The notes under the pieces are model-generated. The model did not search any database, was not told the origin of the DNA, and worked only from the letters and a program-made list of their open reading frames with translations. Both the position numbers and the translations under genes were made by a program. From Planctomyces sp. (GTDB lineage Bacteria > Planctomycetota > Planctomycetia > Planctomycetales > Planctomycetaceae): a stretch of 64,000 bases of DNA. Location: assembly GCA_016795105.1 (NCBI GenBank), contig JAEUIH010000016.1:47906-111905 (forward strand), in the 5' to 3' direction. Numbering within the stretch: the stretch's first letter is position 1; each line of letters opens with the position of its first letter. Positions 55,664 through 64,000 of the stretch are shown here, one piece after another.

Positions 55664-57283
55664 GTGGACTTGCTGAACCTTCGAATCCTTGAAGCGTCTC
55701 GACACCTCCGCAGGCAGGCGCTTTGGAACAGTCTCAGCTCCGCATTCCTCTGCGCTGGTTCACTGTCCTCAGCGATACTGCTGCTGAAAGCATTGCTCCT
55801 TCCGTCTCCTGAAGGCAGCCCGGCCGCCTCTGCTGTTGTCGGATTATGCATCAGTCTCATTCTGTTGGTTCCAGTCGTGTGGGTGATTCAAACTTCGCTG
55901 AAGAAGATTCCACTCGATGCAGCTGCCCGCATGATTGACGAAGTCATCGGCCTCCCGGATTCGGTGTCGACTGCCATCGCAATTCGATCTCAATCTCGAA
56001 GGCAGCAACACACCGCTTCACAACAAGTCGTCACGCAGCAGGAAGCGATGTCGCCCTGGGTCCGCCTTCAGCTTCAGGATACAATCGAACGACTCAGCCG
56101 GAACTCCGGTCATCCTGTGGCCGAAAATCCGTTTTCAGACATTCCACTCAACGGTCCCCGACTTTGGCCTCTAAGTCTTCTGCTAATGAGCGTCTCAGTC
56201 GTCGGATCGTTCCTCGAGTTCAATCGCCTTGATGGCCAACAAACTCTTCAACCAATCTCTGCAGAAGTCACTGCGGCTGAATTACTGGTGCAGAAATCAA
56301 CCGATGCAATCAGCAACAAAATGACGCTGCCAGAGCCAGCGACCAACTGGCTGCAGAATTCCCGTAGAGACAACCTTCTGGAGACATTTTCAGAACTGCG
56401 GTCGGTCCTTGAATCTGTTCAGGCAGAGCTTTCAGGACAGTCTCAGCGTCAGATACTGAGAGAGATCGGTGAGTCGTTGCAGCTCAGTGAAGCGATGGCA
56501 TCTTCAGGAAGATTGCTTGCGGATTCAAACTGGCATGCAGCCGCAGATGCAATCGAACGATTACAGGTATCCGAGATCACAGATCCGGAACGAAATGCAA
56601 TGGTCCGTGAACTGGAGAGTGTAGTCGCTCGATTCTCTGATTCGCCCGCAGCGGATTCCGCCCGTCCCGCAGCCGAAGGACTTTTGAAGGGCCTGAAAGA
56701 ACATGACAATGGCGTCATTCGTGAGGCGTTAACGGAATTGAAGGCACAGGTGCGCCTGGAAGATGATCGTGTGCAGCTTGCAAGTCAACTGGACAAGAAC
56801 CTGGATCAGCTGAACACGTTGCGAGCTCAGGCCCTTGCAAATTCCGGTCAGACCGACGGCAATCGAAACCCCGGTTCTGCATCACCCGACACCGGCCAAC
56901 TGGCCTCTTCTGGCACCGGCCAACTGGCCTCCTCTGGCACCGGCCAACTGGCCTCCTCTGGCACTGGGCAGAGTGCTTCGGCTGTCGCCGGTCAGCTGGA
57001 GATGGATCCGGGAAGACTCCGAAGCAATCGCATGACGACCGGATTGAGTAAAATGGTCATTCCCGACGGGCAGAATACAAACAACTCTGTTGTACCACGT
57101 CCGACAGAGATCTCGGCAGAGGACCAACGGGCTCTCCGGGAGTTCTCCGGAACCTTGTCGCACTATCAGACACAGCTTGAGGATGTCCAGAGATCATCAT
57201 TCATCCCGCGACATCAGCGGAATGTTGTCAGACGGTATTTTGAAGCCATTCGGGAAGTCACACGAAATGTCCAGCCAGACTGA
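55664..57283 (+). CDS. Membrane-anchored coiled-coil protein
   Basis: 539 residues. Two membrane segments close together (ALWNSLSSAFLCAGSLSSAILLLKALLL; SAVVGLCISLILLVPVVWVIQTSL) and a third at about 165-185 (LWPLSLLLMSVSVVGSFLEF) precede a long alpha-helical stretch and a low-complexity part with three TGQLASSG units encoded by a 24-bp tandem repeat. The C-terminus (DQRALREFSGTLSHYQTQLEDVQRSSF) is coiled coil. The layout recalls DUF4175-type proteins found beside BatA/BatB operons, but those genes are absent. Starts at a GTG with AGGGTGAG upstream, 15 bp after the propeller gene; overlaps the sulfatase start. Confidence 0.78.
   Translation: MDLLNLRILEASRHLRRQALWNSLSSAFLCAGSLSSAILLLKALLLPSPEGSPAASAVVGLCISLILLVPVVWVIQTSLKKIPLDAAARMIDEVIGLPDSVSTAIAIRSQSRRQQHTASQQVVTQQEAMSPWVRLQLQDTIERLSRNSGHPVAENPFSDIPLNGPRLWPLSLLLMSVSVVGSFLEFNRLDGQQTLQPISAEVTAAELLVQKSTDAISNKMTLPEPATNWLQNSRRDNLLETFSELRSVLESVQAELSGQSQRQILREIGESLQLSEAMASSGRLLADSNWHAAADAIERLQVSEITDPERNAMVRELESVVARFSDSPAADSARPAAEGLLKGLKEHDNGVIREALTELKAQVRLEDDRVQLASQLDKNLDQLNTLRAQALANSGQTDGNRNPGSASPDTGQLASSGTGQLASSGTGQLASSGTGQSASAVAGQLEMDPGRLRSNRMTTGLSKMVIPDGQNTNNSVVPRPTEISAEDQRALREFSGTLSHYQTQLEDVQRSSFIPRHQRNVVRRYFEAIREVTRNVQPD
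56890..56961 (+). repeat. 24-bp tandem repeat, three in-frame units
   Basis: Units at 56890-56913, 56914-56937 and 56938-56961 of the form CACCGGCCAACTGGCCTCCT, encoding TGQLASSG. The last two are identical. A partial fourth unit follows (CACTGGGCAG). Confidence 0.9.
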
Positions 57284-58829
57284 TCCGTCGATGTCGGAGT
57301 TTATGTGCCCGTTCATGAAGATTTTCAAAGCTGCAGTAAAGACATTCCGAAGCCGACGAAATTCTGTGGAGAGCCGAACACTGCTGACGCTGCTCGTCAT
57401 TACATGGGCCTGTCCAGCAGATGCATCTGCCGGAACCGGCGATGCCTCATTGAAACAGACTCAGCGTCCGAACCTCGTCTGGATCATGGCGGATGACCTT
57501 GGCTTTGGGGATCTCGGCTGCTATGGGCAGAAGGAGATCCAGACACCAGAGCTGGATCGCATGGCCTCGGAAGGAGTTCGATTTACTCATTTCTATGCCG
57601 GAGCGACTGTGTGTGCTCCATCAAGATCCGTCTTAATGACGGGACTGCACCATGGACACACGAGAGTTCGTGGTAATGCAGGACAGCAGAACCCGATCGC
57701 TCAGGCACTCAGAAGTGAGGACCTCACAGTCGCTGAAGTTCTGCAGAATGCCGGATACCGAACAGCACTGATCGGAAAATGGGGACTTGGTGATATCGGA
57801 CCTGCCGAAACCGGACTCCCGAATCGTCAGGGATTTGACCATTTCTTTGGTTACCTGAATCAGCACCACGCACACAACCACTTTCCCGATTTTCTGTGGC
57901 TCAATGAGTCCCGAGTTTCACTCCCAAATGTGATTACACCCGTGGGAGACACCGGGGCAGGTTATGCAGAAGACGGACTGATTTACGCAGATGATTTATT
58001 TGCGGATGAGGCACTCAAATTTGTTGCCCGGAATCAGGATCAACCATTCTTTCTATACTGGTCGATGGTGATTCCACATGCGAATAACGAACGGACCCGA
58101 GACCTTAAGAACGGTGCCCATGTTCCGGACTTCGGACCGTACGCTGATCGTCCGTGGCCCGATGCCGACAAAGGCCAGGCTGCAATGATTGACCGAATCG
58201 ATGGTTACGTTGGGCGAATGCTGAAGCAGCTTCGCAGGACCGGGCTCGCAGAAAATACGATCGTGATCTTCACCAGCGACAATGGCCCGCACAATGAAAG
58301 CCATCACAACCTCGAGCGATTTCAGCCATCGGGTCCGTTCTCAGGAACGAAACGGAGCCTGAAAGATGGCGGAATTCGCGTCCCGATGATTGCATGGGGA
58401 CCGGACCGCATACGCAGTGGAATTGAGAGTTCGCACGTAGGATATTCGGGGGACTGGTTTGCGACCGCCTGCGAATTTGCCGGCATCCCTGTCCCCAACG
58501 GTTTAGACTCTATCAGCATTGTGCCGGAACTGACCGGAGTGCCCGGGCAAAAGTCCCACGAACATCTCTACTGGGAGTTTCACGAACGAGGCTTCCTGCA
58601 GGCAGTCCTGTATCAGGGACGCTGGAAGTGCATCCGATCCGTCGGCCCCAAAAATACGATTGCACTTTACGATACACAGACAGACCCGGCTGAGGTTGAT
58701 GATGTGAGTTCATCCCACTCTGAGTTGGTCTCTCAACTCACATCATGGCTGGATCAGGGGCGATCAGAGAATCCTGACTGGCCAGTCATCAATGCCGCAT
58801 CGCCAGTTACCGGTGGGACTCAGAAGTGA
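57267..58829 (+). CDS. Exported sulfatase (CxPSR type)
   Basis: 520 residues from the ATG at 57267 (GGGAAG eight bases upstream, within the 3' end of the coiled-coil gene); ATGs at 57291, 57303 and 57315 are alternatives with poorer sites. A leader (SRTLLTLLVITWACPADASAG) is followed by the metal pair Asp76-Asp77 in IMADDLGFGDL, the formylglycine signature Cys116-A-P-S-R and KWGLGDIG and TSDNGPHNE. The KWGLG in place of KWHLG removes a histidine often present in arylsulfatases. The last gene of the propeller/coiled-coil/sulfatase unit; it overlaps the kinase gene tail to tail by 23 bp. Confidence 0.93.
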   Translation: MSSQTDPSMSEFMCPFMKIFKAAVKTFRSRRNSVESRTLLTLLVITWACPADASAGTGDASLKQTQRPNLVWIMADDLGFGDLGCYGQKEIQTPELDRMASEGVRFTHFYAGATVCAPSRSVLMTGLHHGHTRVRGNAGQQNPIAQALRSEDLTVAEVLQNAGYRTALIGKWGLGDIGPAETGLPNRQGFDHFFGYLNQHHAHNHFPDFLWLNESRVSLPNVITPVGDTGAGYAEDGLIYADDLFADEALKFVARNQDQPFFLYWSMVIPHANNERTRDLKNGAHVPDFGPYADRPWPDADKGQAAMIDRIDGYVGRMLKQLRRTGLAENTIVIFTSDNGPHNESHHNLERFQPSGPFSGTKRSLKDGGIRVPMIAWGPDRIRSGIESSHVGYSGDWFATACEFAGIPVPNGLDSISIVPELTGVPGQKSHEHLYWEFHERGFLQAVLYQGRWKCIRSVGPKNTIALYDTQTDPAEVDDVSSSHSELVSQLTSWLDQGRSENPDWPVINAASPVTGGTQK

Positions 58830-61143
58830 TCATTCGCGGATCGGCTTCTGCATCCTTTTCAGACTCTTCTTTGAGCATCGCTGAAATCGAAGGGAAGTTG
58901 ACCATTGTCTGTTCGAATTTATTTGTTACTGAACGAGCCAAACGGTTCTTTCTCGGTGACAGACCTCGCTGAATGCGGCTCCACCAGCGTTCACCTTCTT
59001 CGCGTGTCCAGGACTGCGAAGTGGGAGCCTGTAACAGCATGTCTGCGAGAAATCGCATCGATTCCGGGCGATCTGAAGGATTCTTGCTGAGGCAGGCGAT
59101 GATGGCCGATTCCAATTCTTCCGTAATCGGCTTTCCAAGGCGAATCGACGGAGGCAAAGGCATTGCGGAGATGTGCTGCTGAAGAATTCCAACGACCGTG
59201 TCTGCATTGAATACAGGCTGACCTGTGAGCAAAAAGTATCCGACAGCCCCGAGTGCATAAATATCACTCCGGGCATCAATCTCCGAAGGTGTCTGGATTG
59301 CTTCCGGCGACATGTAAAGCGCTGTTCCATTCACAGCGTCCGCTGCGGACAATTCTGTGTGTTGCCCCGCATCCAATGCTCGAGCAAGTCCAAAGTCAAG
59401 CACCTTCACAACATCGGCTTCACCACCTCGCTGATTGATCATGATATTCGAAGGTTTAATGTCGCGATGAACAAGCCCTTTCGAATGGGCTTCATAGAGC
59501 GAGCCGCAGACCTGCCGAAGAATATGAATGACTCGCCCTTCAGGCAGCGGTCCGTGCTGCATGACCATTTCCTGAAGATCCATTCCGTCCAGATACTCCA
59601 TGGCATAGTAAAAAACACCTTCCGGAGTCTGACCATAATCATAGATGGAAATGGTGTTGGGATGGTTCAGCTGACAGGCTATCTGAACTTCGTTTTCGAA
59701 TCGCTTAATTGATGCCTCGTTGATCAACTCCACCTTCAGCAGCTTAATCGCGGTGGCTCGACGCAGCATCGAGTGATATCCCTTGTAAACCACGCCCATC
59801 GCACCGGACCCAAGTTTGGATTCAAGGCGGTATTGTCCAAGTTCTCTCGCTTCTACTGCGTTCTGCTGAGCTTCTTTGCGAAGCTTCACGACAACAACCG
59901 TGAACACAAAGATGGCCACTGCCGCAAGTGCCAGCAAACCGTACAACCCCCCGAAGGTCCAGTGAAGTGTCGACAGGGAGGAGAATGCTTCGTCTTCGTC
60001 AATCTCCGTTGCAATTCCGATCTCCAGTTCCGGCAACCATTTCCATGCACCAATCACCGGAACGCCCCGATAGTCTCGATATGCACGCAAATCGACACCC
60101 TGTTGTCCCGCAGTAGCCGATGCAGCCATGCGAGTCATAGGCAGATCTGCGGCTCTCATCGGAGGACGACCGTGCTTCAGAATGTTCTGCCCAGGATCGC
60201 GTACCGCAAGGGTCAGAAATGAAGTTGCGTCCTCTGTATCCGGCAAAAGACCCATCAAGATCAAGTCGTCCTCGAAACGACTCTCCGACACCATCAGGCC
60301 ATCTGAATCGAATGCATAGGTTTCTCCCGATGCTCCCAATCGGCCCAACTGTAGAATTGGAGTAAACTCTTTCAGCGGGTCAATCAGGAACCCGAGCGCC
60401 CCGATCACATTTTCATTCTGATCCCGAACAAACGTGCAGGCAAACATGATCGGATCCGCCGAACCACTAACACTTCCATCCGAAGTCATGGTCAACGGTG
60501 TCTTTGAAGGACGACAAACAGCTGATGAACCTGCAAGTGCTCGTTCAAAGTACGGCAGATATTCCGAGTGAATTTTCTTTCCGATCCATTCCGTCTTTGA
60601 AGCACTGACAATTTTCAAATCCGGTGAAACAATGAAGTATCCCGTCAACTGATTTGTTTCGAGTACCGGGTGCAGGGCGGTTGCAACTTTCTGATGGACT
60701 GGACTCGTACTGAAGTCCTTTCCTTCCGAAACAGCCGCATTGGTTTGGTTCACACCCCGAATCGCTTCAATCACAGAATCCTGCACACTCTGATCGGACG
60801 CACCAATCCTGACTGCGATTAACTGGTCGTCCATCCATTCGCGAACCATGGCGACTTCCATGTCGAGCACCGTGCGTAGCTGCGACTGGAGTGTCTCTGC
60901 GGTAGAATGCGCAATCGAGTTGCGAACGGCGCTGCCAATGACGCTGAGCAGCAATACAGCAACAGTCGGCCAGATCCAGATTCGTCGCCGAAACAGCACT
61001 GAAGACCGTGAAATGGTCCTTGAGAACTGCCCCGATCCAAACGTCAGATGTGCTGCCGCCCTGGATTCCGGTTTTTTGTTTTGCGAAAACATGGAAAACA
61101 GTGCCATGGGGAAACGCGACCATCCTGAATTGCGAATTGTCAT
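58807..61143 (-). CDS. Ser/Thr protein kinase with extracytoplasmic double-Cache sensor
   Basis: 778 residues from the ATG at 61143 (AGG nine bases upstream; a TTG 13 codons earlier is weaker). A membrane segment at about 56-73 and another at 398-420 enclose an exported double-Cache-like domain (GYFIVSPDLKIVSASKTEWIGKK; GETYAFDSDGLMVSESRFEDDLILMG), which binds small ligands. The kinase follows: GSGAMGVVYKG 445-455, Lys467, HRDIKPSN 559-566, DFG 583-585. It is unusual for a Hanks-type kinase to carry a Cache sensor on the N-terminal side, the layout of histidine kinases. A C-terminal tail (RWWSRIQRGLSPRKNRLARS) is polar. The ligand is unknown. Confidence 0.93.
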   Translation of the reverse strand: MTIRNSGWSRFPMALFSMFSQNKKPESRAAAHLTFGSGQFSRTISRSSVLFRRRIWIWPTVAVLLLSVIGSAVRNSIAHSTAETLQSQLRTVLDMEVAMVREWMDDQLIAVRIGASDQSVQDSVIEAIRGVNQTNAAVSEGKDFSTSPVHQKVATALHPVLETNQLTGYFIVSPDLKIVSASKTEWIGKKIHSEYLPYFERALAGSSAVCRPSKTPLTMTSDGSVSGSADPIMFACTFVRDQNENVIGALGFLIDPLKEFTPILQLGRLGASGETYAFDSDGLMVSESRFEDDLILMGLLPDTEDATSFLTLAVRDPGQNILKHGRPPMRAADLPMTRMAASATAGQQGVDLRAYRDYRGVPVIGAWKWLPELEIGIATEIDEDEAFSSLSTLHWTFGGLYGLLALAAVAIFVFTVVVVKLRKEAQQNAVEARELGQYRLESKLGSGAMGVVYKGYHSMLRRATAIKLLKVELINEASIKRFENEVQIACQLNHPNTISIYDYGQTPEGVFYYAMEYLDGMDLQEMVMQHGPLPEGRVIHILRQVCGSLYEAHSKGLVHRDIKPSNIMINQRGGEADVVKVLDFGLARALDAGQHTELSAADAVNGTALYMSPEAIQTPSEIDARSDIYALGAVGYFLLTGQPVFNADTVVGILQQHISAMPLPPSIRLGKPITEELESAIIACLSKNPSDRPESMRFLADMLLQAPTSQSWTREEGERWWSRIQRGLSPRKNRLARSVTNKFEQTMVNFPSISAMLKEESEKDAEADPRMITSESHR

Positions 61144-61386
61144 TGGATGCGCCTGCCGAGTCAGGCTCTCATGTCGCTCCAAAGAAAGCTCATGATTCGA
61201 ATCCGCTGTGGTTTCTGATTGGCCCCACCGAAAATGTTGCAGGATTGATTATCCGGTTATGAGGATTACGCCGCGTTGCTTCGAGTCAGTCAGCGAATTA
61301 ATACATTTCCCTGGGGAATTTTCCCCACTCGTTTTCCCGCATAAGGTCTATCCCAAGTTTGAGTGGCGGCAGGGATGCCTGCTACT

Positions 61387-61887
61387 GTAGCAGGCACATT
61401 CCATGTGCCGTCCGCAAATGCGCTGCGACCTCCCTGGTTATAAAAACCAAACGAAGAACGCCAGACGCGATACCAGCGCCGCGCGGACGGCATTCGGAGA
61501 ATGCCTGCTACTGTTGCAGGCACATTCCATGTGCCGTCCGCAAATACGCTGCAACGTCCCTGGTTATAAAAACCAAACCAAGAACGCCAGACGCAATACC
61601 AGCGCCCCGCTGACGGCATTCGGAGAATGCCTGCTACTGTAGCAGGCACATTCCATGTGCCGTCCGCAAATGCGCTGCGACGTCCCTGGTTATGAAAACC
61701 AAACCAAGAACTCCAGACGCAATACCAGCGGCGCGGACGGCATTCGGAGAATGCCTGCTACTGTAGCAGGCACATTCCATGTGCCGTCCGCAAATGCGCT
61801 GCAACGTCCCTGGTTATAAAAACCAAACCAAGAACGCCAGACGCAGTACCAGCGCCCCGCTGACGGCATTCGGAGAATGCCTGCTAC
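61387..61887. repeat. Four tandem 123-125-bp copies of branched palindromic element (family A, long form)
   Basis: Units 61387-61511, 61513-61637, 61639-61761 and 61763-61887, each separated by one base. Each starts GTAGCAG (second GTTGCAG) and ends CTGCTAC, with hairpins GGCACAT-TCC-ATGTGCC and GGCATTC-GGA-GAATGCC. Compared with the 78-bp form the centre has about 47 extra bases, with a small stem GGTT-ATAAA-AACC. A partial right half lies before the first unit (61369-61385). Confidence 0.93.
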
Positions 61888-61977
61888 TCTTGGTTGCTCG
61901 CGATTCTGAGCGAGGGTCTGCATAATACAGGTCCTGGAAGAGCAGTTTCCCCTTTAGAACGGGATTTGATCGGACAA

Positions 61978-63867
61978 ATGGAAAAAGCAGGAGACAGCCG
62001 GAATTCGGATTTGGCAGAGGTTAAGTCACTCCTCCTGGAGCTGACGGCAATTCGCGAAGAGATGCTTGCCGAAGAGCACAAGTTCCAGTCGCGACTGGAT
62101 GCCGTTCACCCCAACAACAGAACAAGTGCTCGGAACCTTCTGCACTATCTGGTTCTGCGTCGGCGCGATCTCCGACCATTACAGCACAGACTGGCTCCGC
62201 TTGGGTTATCTTCACTCGGGAGAGCCGAATCACATGCGCTGGGCGCAATCGATGCGGTTCTGAAGGTATTGCATCACATTGCAGAAATTCCGTGGGCGCC
62301 TGCATCCCACGAGATTGCAGTGAGAGATTTCTCAGAGGGCGACCGACTGCTTGTTGAGCACTCGGACACTCTGCTCGGTGCTGCCACACCAGGAAGACGC
62401 GTCCGAATCATGGTGACTATGCCGAGTGAAGCTGCCATCGACGATTCTCTGGTTCATAGCCTTTTGCAACAGGGTATGAACTGTATGCGGATCAACTGTG
62501 CTCATGACGAGAGCAGCATTTGGCTGCGAATGATTGAACATCTGCGGAGGGCCGAACATGTTTTGGGGAAATCGTCCAGAATAGTGATGGATTTAGCAGG
62601 CCCAAAGCTGCGAACTGGTCCGGTCGAACCGGGTCCGACGGTGGTACGAATCCGACCTCAACGTGATACATTTGGTCGAGTAACCGCACCTGCCCGAGTT
62701 TGGCTTACTGCTGAAGAAGCCCCGAGCAACCCGCCGTCACAGGCAGATGTAGTTCTCCCGGTCTCTTCCGTATGGCTCACTCGGCTGTGCGTGGGAGATC
62801 GACTCCGACTGACGGATGCAAGAGGTGCTCGACGGACTCTGAAAGTGGTGGAAATCTCTGAATACGGATGCTGGGTCGAGGCGAAAAAGACCTCTTACGT
62901 TGTCCCTGGTACGATCCTCATTCGCAAAGGAGCACCGCAGGATCAGCGAAGATGTTCCATTGGCAGTTTGCCGAGTGTTGAGGGTACGATATCTCTGCAC
63001 CCGGGTGACTATCTGATTTTGACTAGGAGCATTCACCCAGGTCGCCCGGCAACTTTCGACAACGACGGGCAACTTCTTGCTCCGGCTGCGATCGGCTGCA
63101 CAATTCCAGAGGTGTTTGAAGACGTCCAGGTCGGTGAATCCATTTGGTTCGATGACGGAAAAATCGGAGGCATCATTGAACGGGTCGAAATGGATCAAGC
63201 GCTTGTTCGAATTACTCAGACACGGTTGCGAGGAGCAAAACTGCGAGGAGACAAGGGGATCAATCTGCCGGAGAGCCGACTTGGACTGATGGCAATGACC
63301 GACAAAGATCGGGAAGACCTGCTGTTCGTTGCACAACATGCCGACGTCGTTGAACTCTCTTTTGCCAACACTTCGCTGGATGTCGAAATGCTGCAGCAAC
63401 TTCTTGCGGGACTCTCAAGCTCACCACCGTCAATTGTATTAAAGATCGAGACGCGACGAGGATTCGACAATCTGCCGGAAATGCTGCTGACAGCCATGAA
63501 GTCGCCGTCGTGCGGTGTGATGATCGCTCGCGGTGACCTTGCCGTTGAGTGCGGCTTCGAAAGACTGGCTGAAGTGCAGGAAGAGATTCTCTGGATCTGT
63601 GAGGCCGCTCACGTTCCGGTTATCTGGGCGACTCAGGTTCTGGAAACGTTGGCGAAAGAAGGCATGCCATCACGAGCAGAGATTACTGACGCAGCAATGG
63701 GTGATCGAGCCGAGTGCGTGATGCTGAACAAGGGCCCACATATTATCATGGCAGTGAAGGTCCTCGATGATATTCTGCGCCGCATGCAGTCTCACCAGAG
63801 CAAGAAGCGTTCTATGCTTCGCGAACTGCGTCTGGCTCGGCCAATTCCACTCGGAAACCAGAACTGA
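61978..63867 (+). CDS. Pyruvate kinase-like protein with N-terminal extension
   Basis: 629 residues from the ATG at 61978; the frame opens at 61894 directly after the repeat array, so the start is uncertain. A region of about 140 residues (LAEVKSLLLELTAIREEMLAEEHKFQ to LSSLGRAESHALGAIDAVLKVL) precedes the kinase barrel. Canonical pyruvate kinase pieces are MVTMPSEAAID, CMRINCAHDES, DLAGPKLRTG, VLKIETRRGFDNL, MIARGDLAVECGFERLAEVQEEI and VIWATQVLETLAKEGMPSRAEITDAAMG. The C-terminal regulatory domain of classical pyruvate kinases is missing. The extra segment and shortened end make a second enzyme activity or a role in another pathway possible. Confidence 0.85.
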   Translation: MEKAGDSRNSDLAEVKSLLLELTAIREEMLAEEHKFQSRLDAVHPNNRTSARNLLHYLVLRRRDLRPLQHRLAPLGLSSLGRAESHALGAIDAVLKVLHHIAEIPWAPASHEIAVRDFSEGDRLLVEHSDTLLGAATPGRRVRIMVTMPSEAAIDDSLVHSLLQQGMNCMRINCAHDESSIWLRMIEHLRRAEHVLGKSSRIVMDLAGPKLRTGPVEPGPTVVRIRPQRDTFGRVTAPARVWLTAEEAPSNPPSQADVVLPVSSVWLTRLCVGDRLRLTDARGARRTLKVVEISEYGCWVEAKKTSYVVPGTILIRKGAPQDQRRCSIGSLPSVEGTISLHPGDYLILTRSIHPGRPATFDNDGQLLAPAAIGCTIPEVFEDVQVGESIWFDDGKIGGIIERVEMDQALVRITQTRLRGAKLRGDKGINLPESRLGLMAMTDKDREDLLFVAQHADVVELSFANTSLDVEMLQQLLAGLSSSPPSIVLKIETRRGFDNLPEMLLTAMKSPSCGVMIARGDLAVECGFERLAEVQEEILWICEAAHVPVIWATQVLETLAKEGMPSRAEITDAAMGDRAECVMLNKGPHIIMAVKVLDDILRRMQSHQSKKRSMLRELRLARPIPLGNQN

Positions 63868-63887
63868 AACGCAGCAGCAAAAAATGC

Positions 63888-64000
63888 AGGATGGGAATTC
63901 CTGCCCGTCCCACAATGGATCGAGCACTGCAACGCGGTAAGATGTGCTCACTAAGTAGGATGGGCATTCCTGCCCGTCCCACACTAGCTCGAGTACTGCA
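63888..64000. repeat. Family C elements, tandem pair running off the window
   Basis: Two copies of about 45 bp, at 63888-63930 and 63956-64000 (right edge), each with GATGGGAATTCCTGCCCGTC or GATGGGCATTCCTGCCCGTC and then GAGCACTGCA or GAGTACTGCA. They match the element remnant at 4761-4790. No gene lies after 63867. Confidence 0.8.

Noticed and set aside
61387..61887. CRISPR array
   Set aside because: Four repeats of 123-125 bp with one-base spacers; they are palindromic elements, units are almost the same throughout, and no cas gene is in the window.

Overview
The window reads as chromosomal DNA of a marine-type planctomycete (Planctomycetota, Planctomycetaceae-like). This rests on gene content: two DUF1501 + DUF1549/DUF1553 (planctomycete cytochrome C-like) pairs, three exported formylglycine sulfatases, two membrane Ser/Thr kinases, an LEPRxLL-type surface protein with ELWxxDGT repeats, hyperacidic and low-complexity exported proteins, and many short palindromic intergenic repeats. 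No rRNA, transposase, integrase, phage gene or CRISPR array was seen. One tRNA is present, tRNA-Cys(GCA).

Layout. 0-8 kb: a kinase-TPR protein cut by the left edge, a small unknown protein, a DUF5685 protein, a ParD-like antitoxin/zeta toxin pair, tRNA-Cys with its terminator, and an unknown 266-aa protein; two oppositely oriented copies of a palindromic element bracket the last two. 8-16 kb: an FAH-family hydrolase, two divergent small exported proteins that share a motif, then a secretin, a Cys-lipoprotein and a TPR lipoprotein resembling part of a Tad/type II export system, and a basic/acidic conserved protein. 16-25.7 kb: a DUF1501-DUF1549 operon, a His/Asn-rich exported peptide, and a minus-strand group glnB (PII), glnD and an S9 peptidase. 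26-31 kb: a prepilin peptidase, an exported isochorismatase-like hydrolase with a sulfatase, purine nucleoside phosphorylase and a hyperacidic protein. 32-38 kb: an unknown protein, prephenate dehydrogenase, a second DUF1501-DUF1549 pair, a polytopic membrane protein and a rhodanese. 38-46 kb: an Ala/Pro repeat lipoprotein, a LarA-like racemase overlapping a NodU/TobZ-type carbamoyltransferase, pdxJ and the large ELWxxDGT protein. 46-64 kb: cstA with a small membrane protein, a sulfatase, a Prc-type protease, an unknown exported protein, a PQQ-propeller/coiled-coil/sulfatase operon, a Cache-sensor kinase, and an atypical pyruvate kinase-like protein behind a four-unit palindromic array.

How the genes relate. 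The kinases, sulfatases, DUF1501/1549 proteins, propeller protein and ELW protein fit the extracellular polymer-degrading life style typical of planctomycetes. glnB and glnD form a nitrogen-signalling pair. The secretin group and the prepilin peptidase, 13 kb apart, could serve the same pilus or export machine, but no ATPase or inner-membrane platform gene is in the window.

The least conventional material is the non-coding DNA. One palindromic family (78-125 bp) keeps two internal hairpins by compensatory change and always shows TCC in one loop and GGA in the other. A second family has 29-bp perfect inverted termini, a third carries a GGGCA/TGCCC hairpin, and one 110-bp element has 16-bp inverted ends. 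The LarA/carbamoyltransferase operon is the best candidate for an undescribed pathway.
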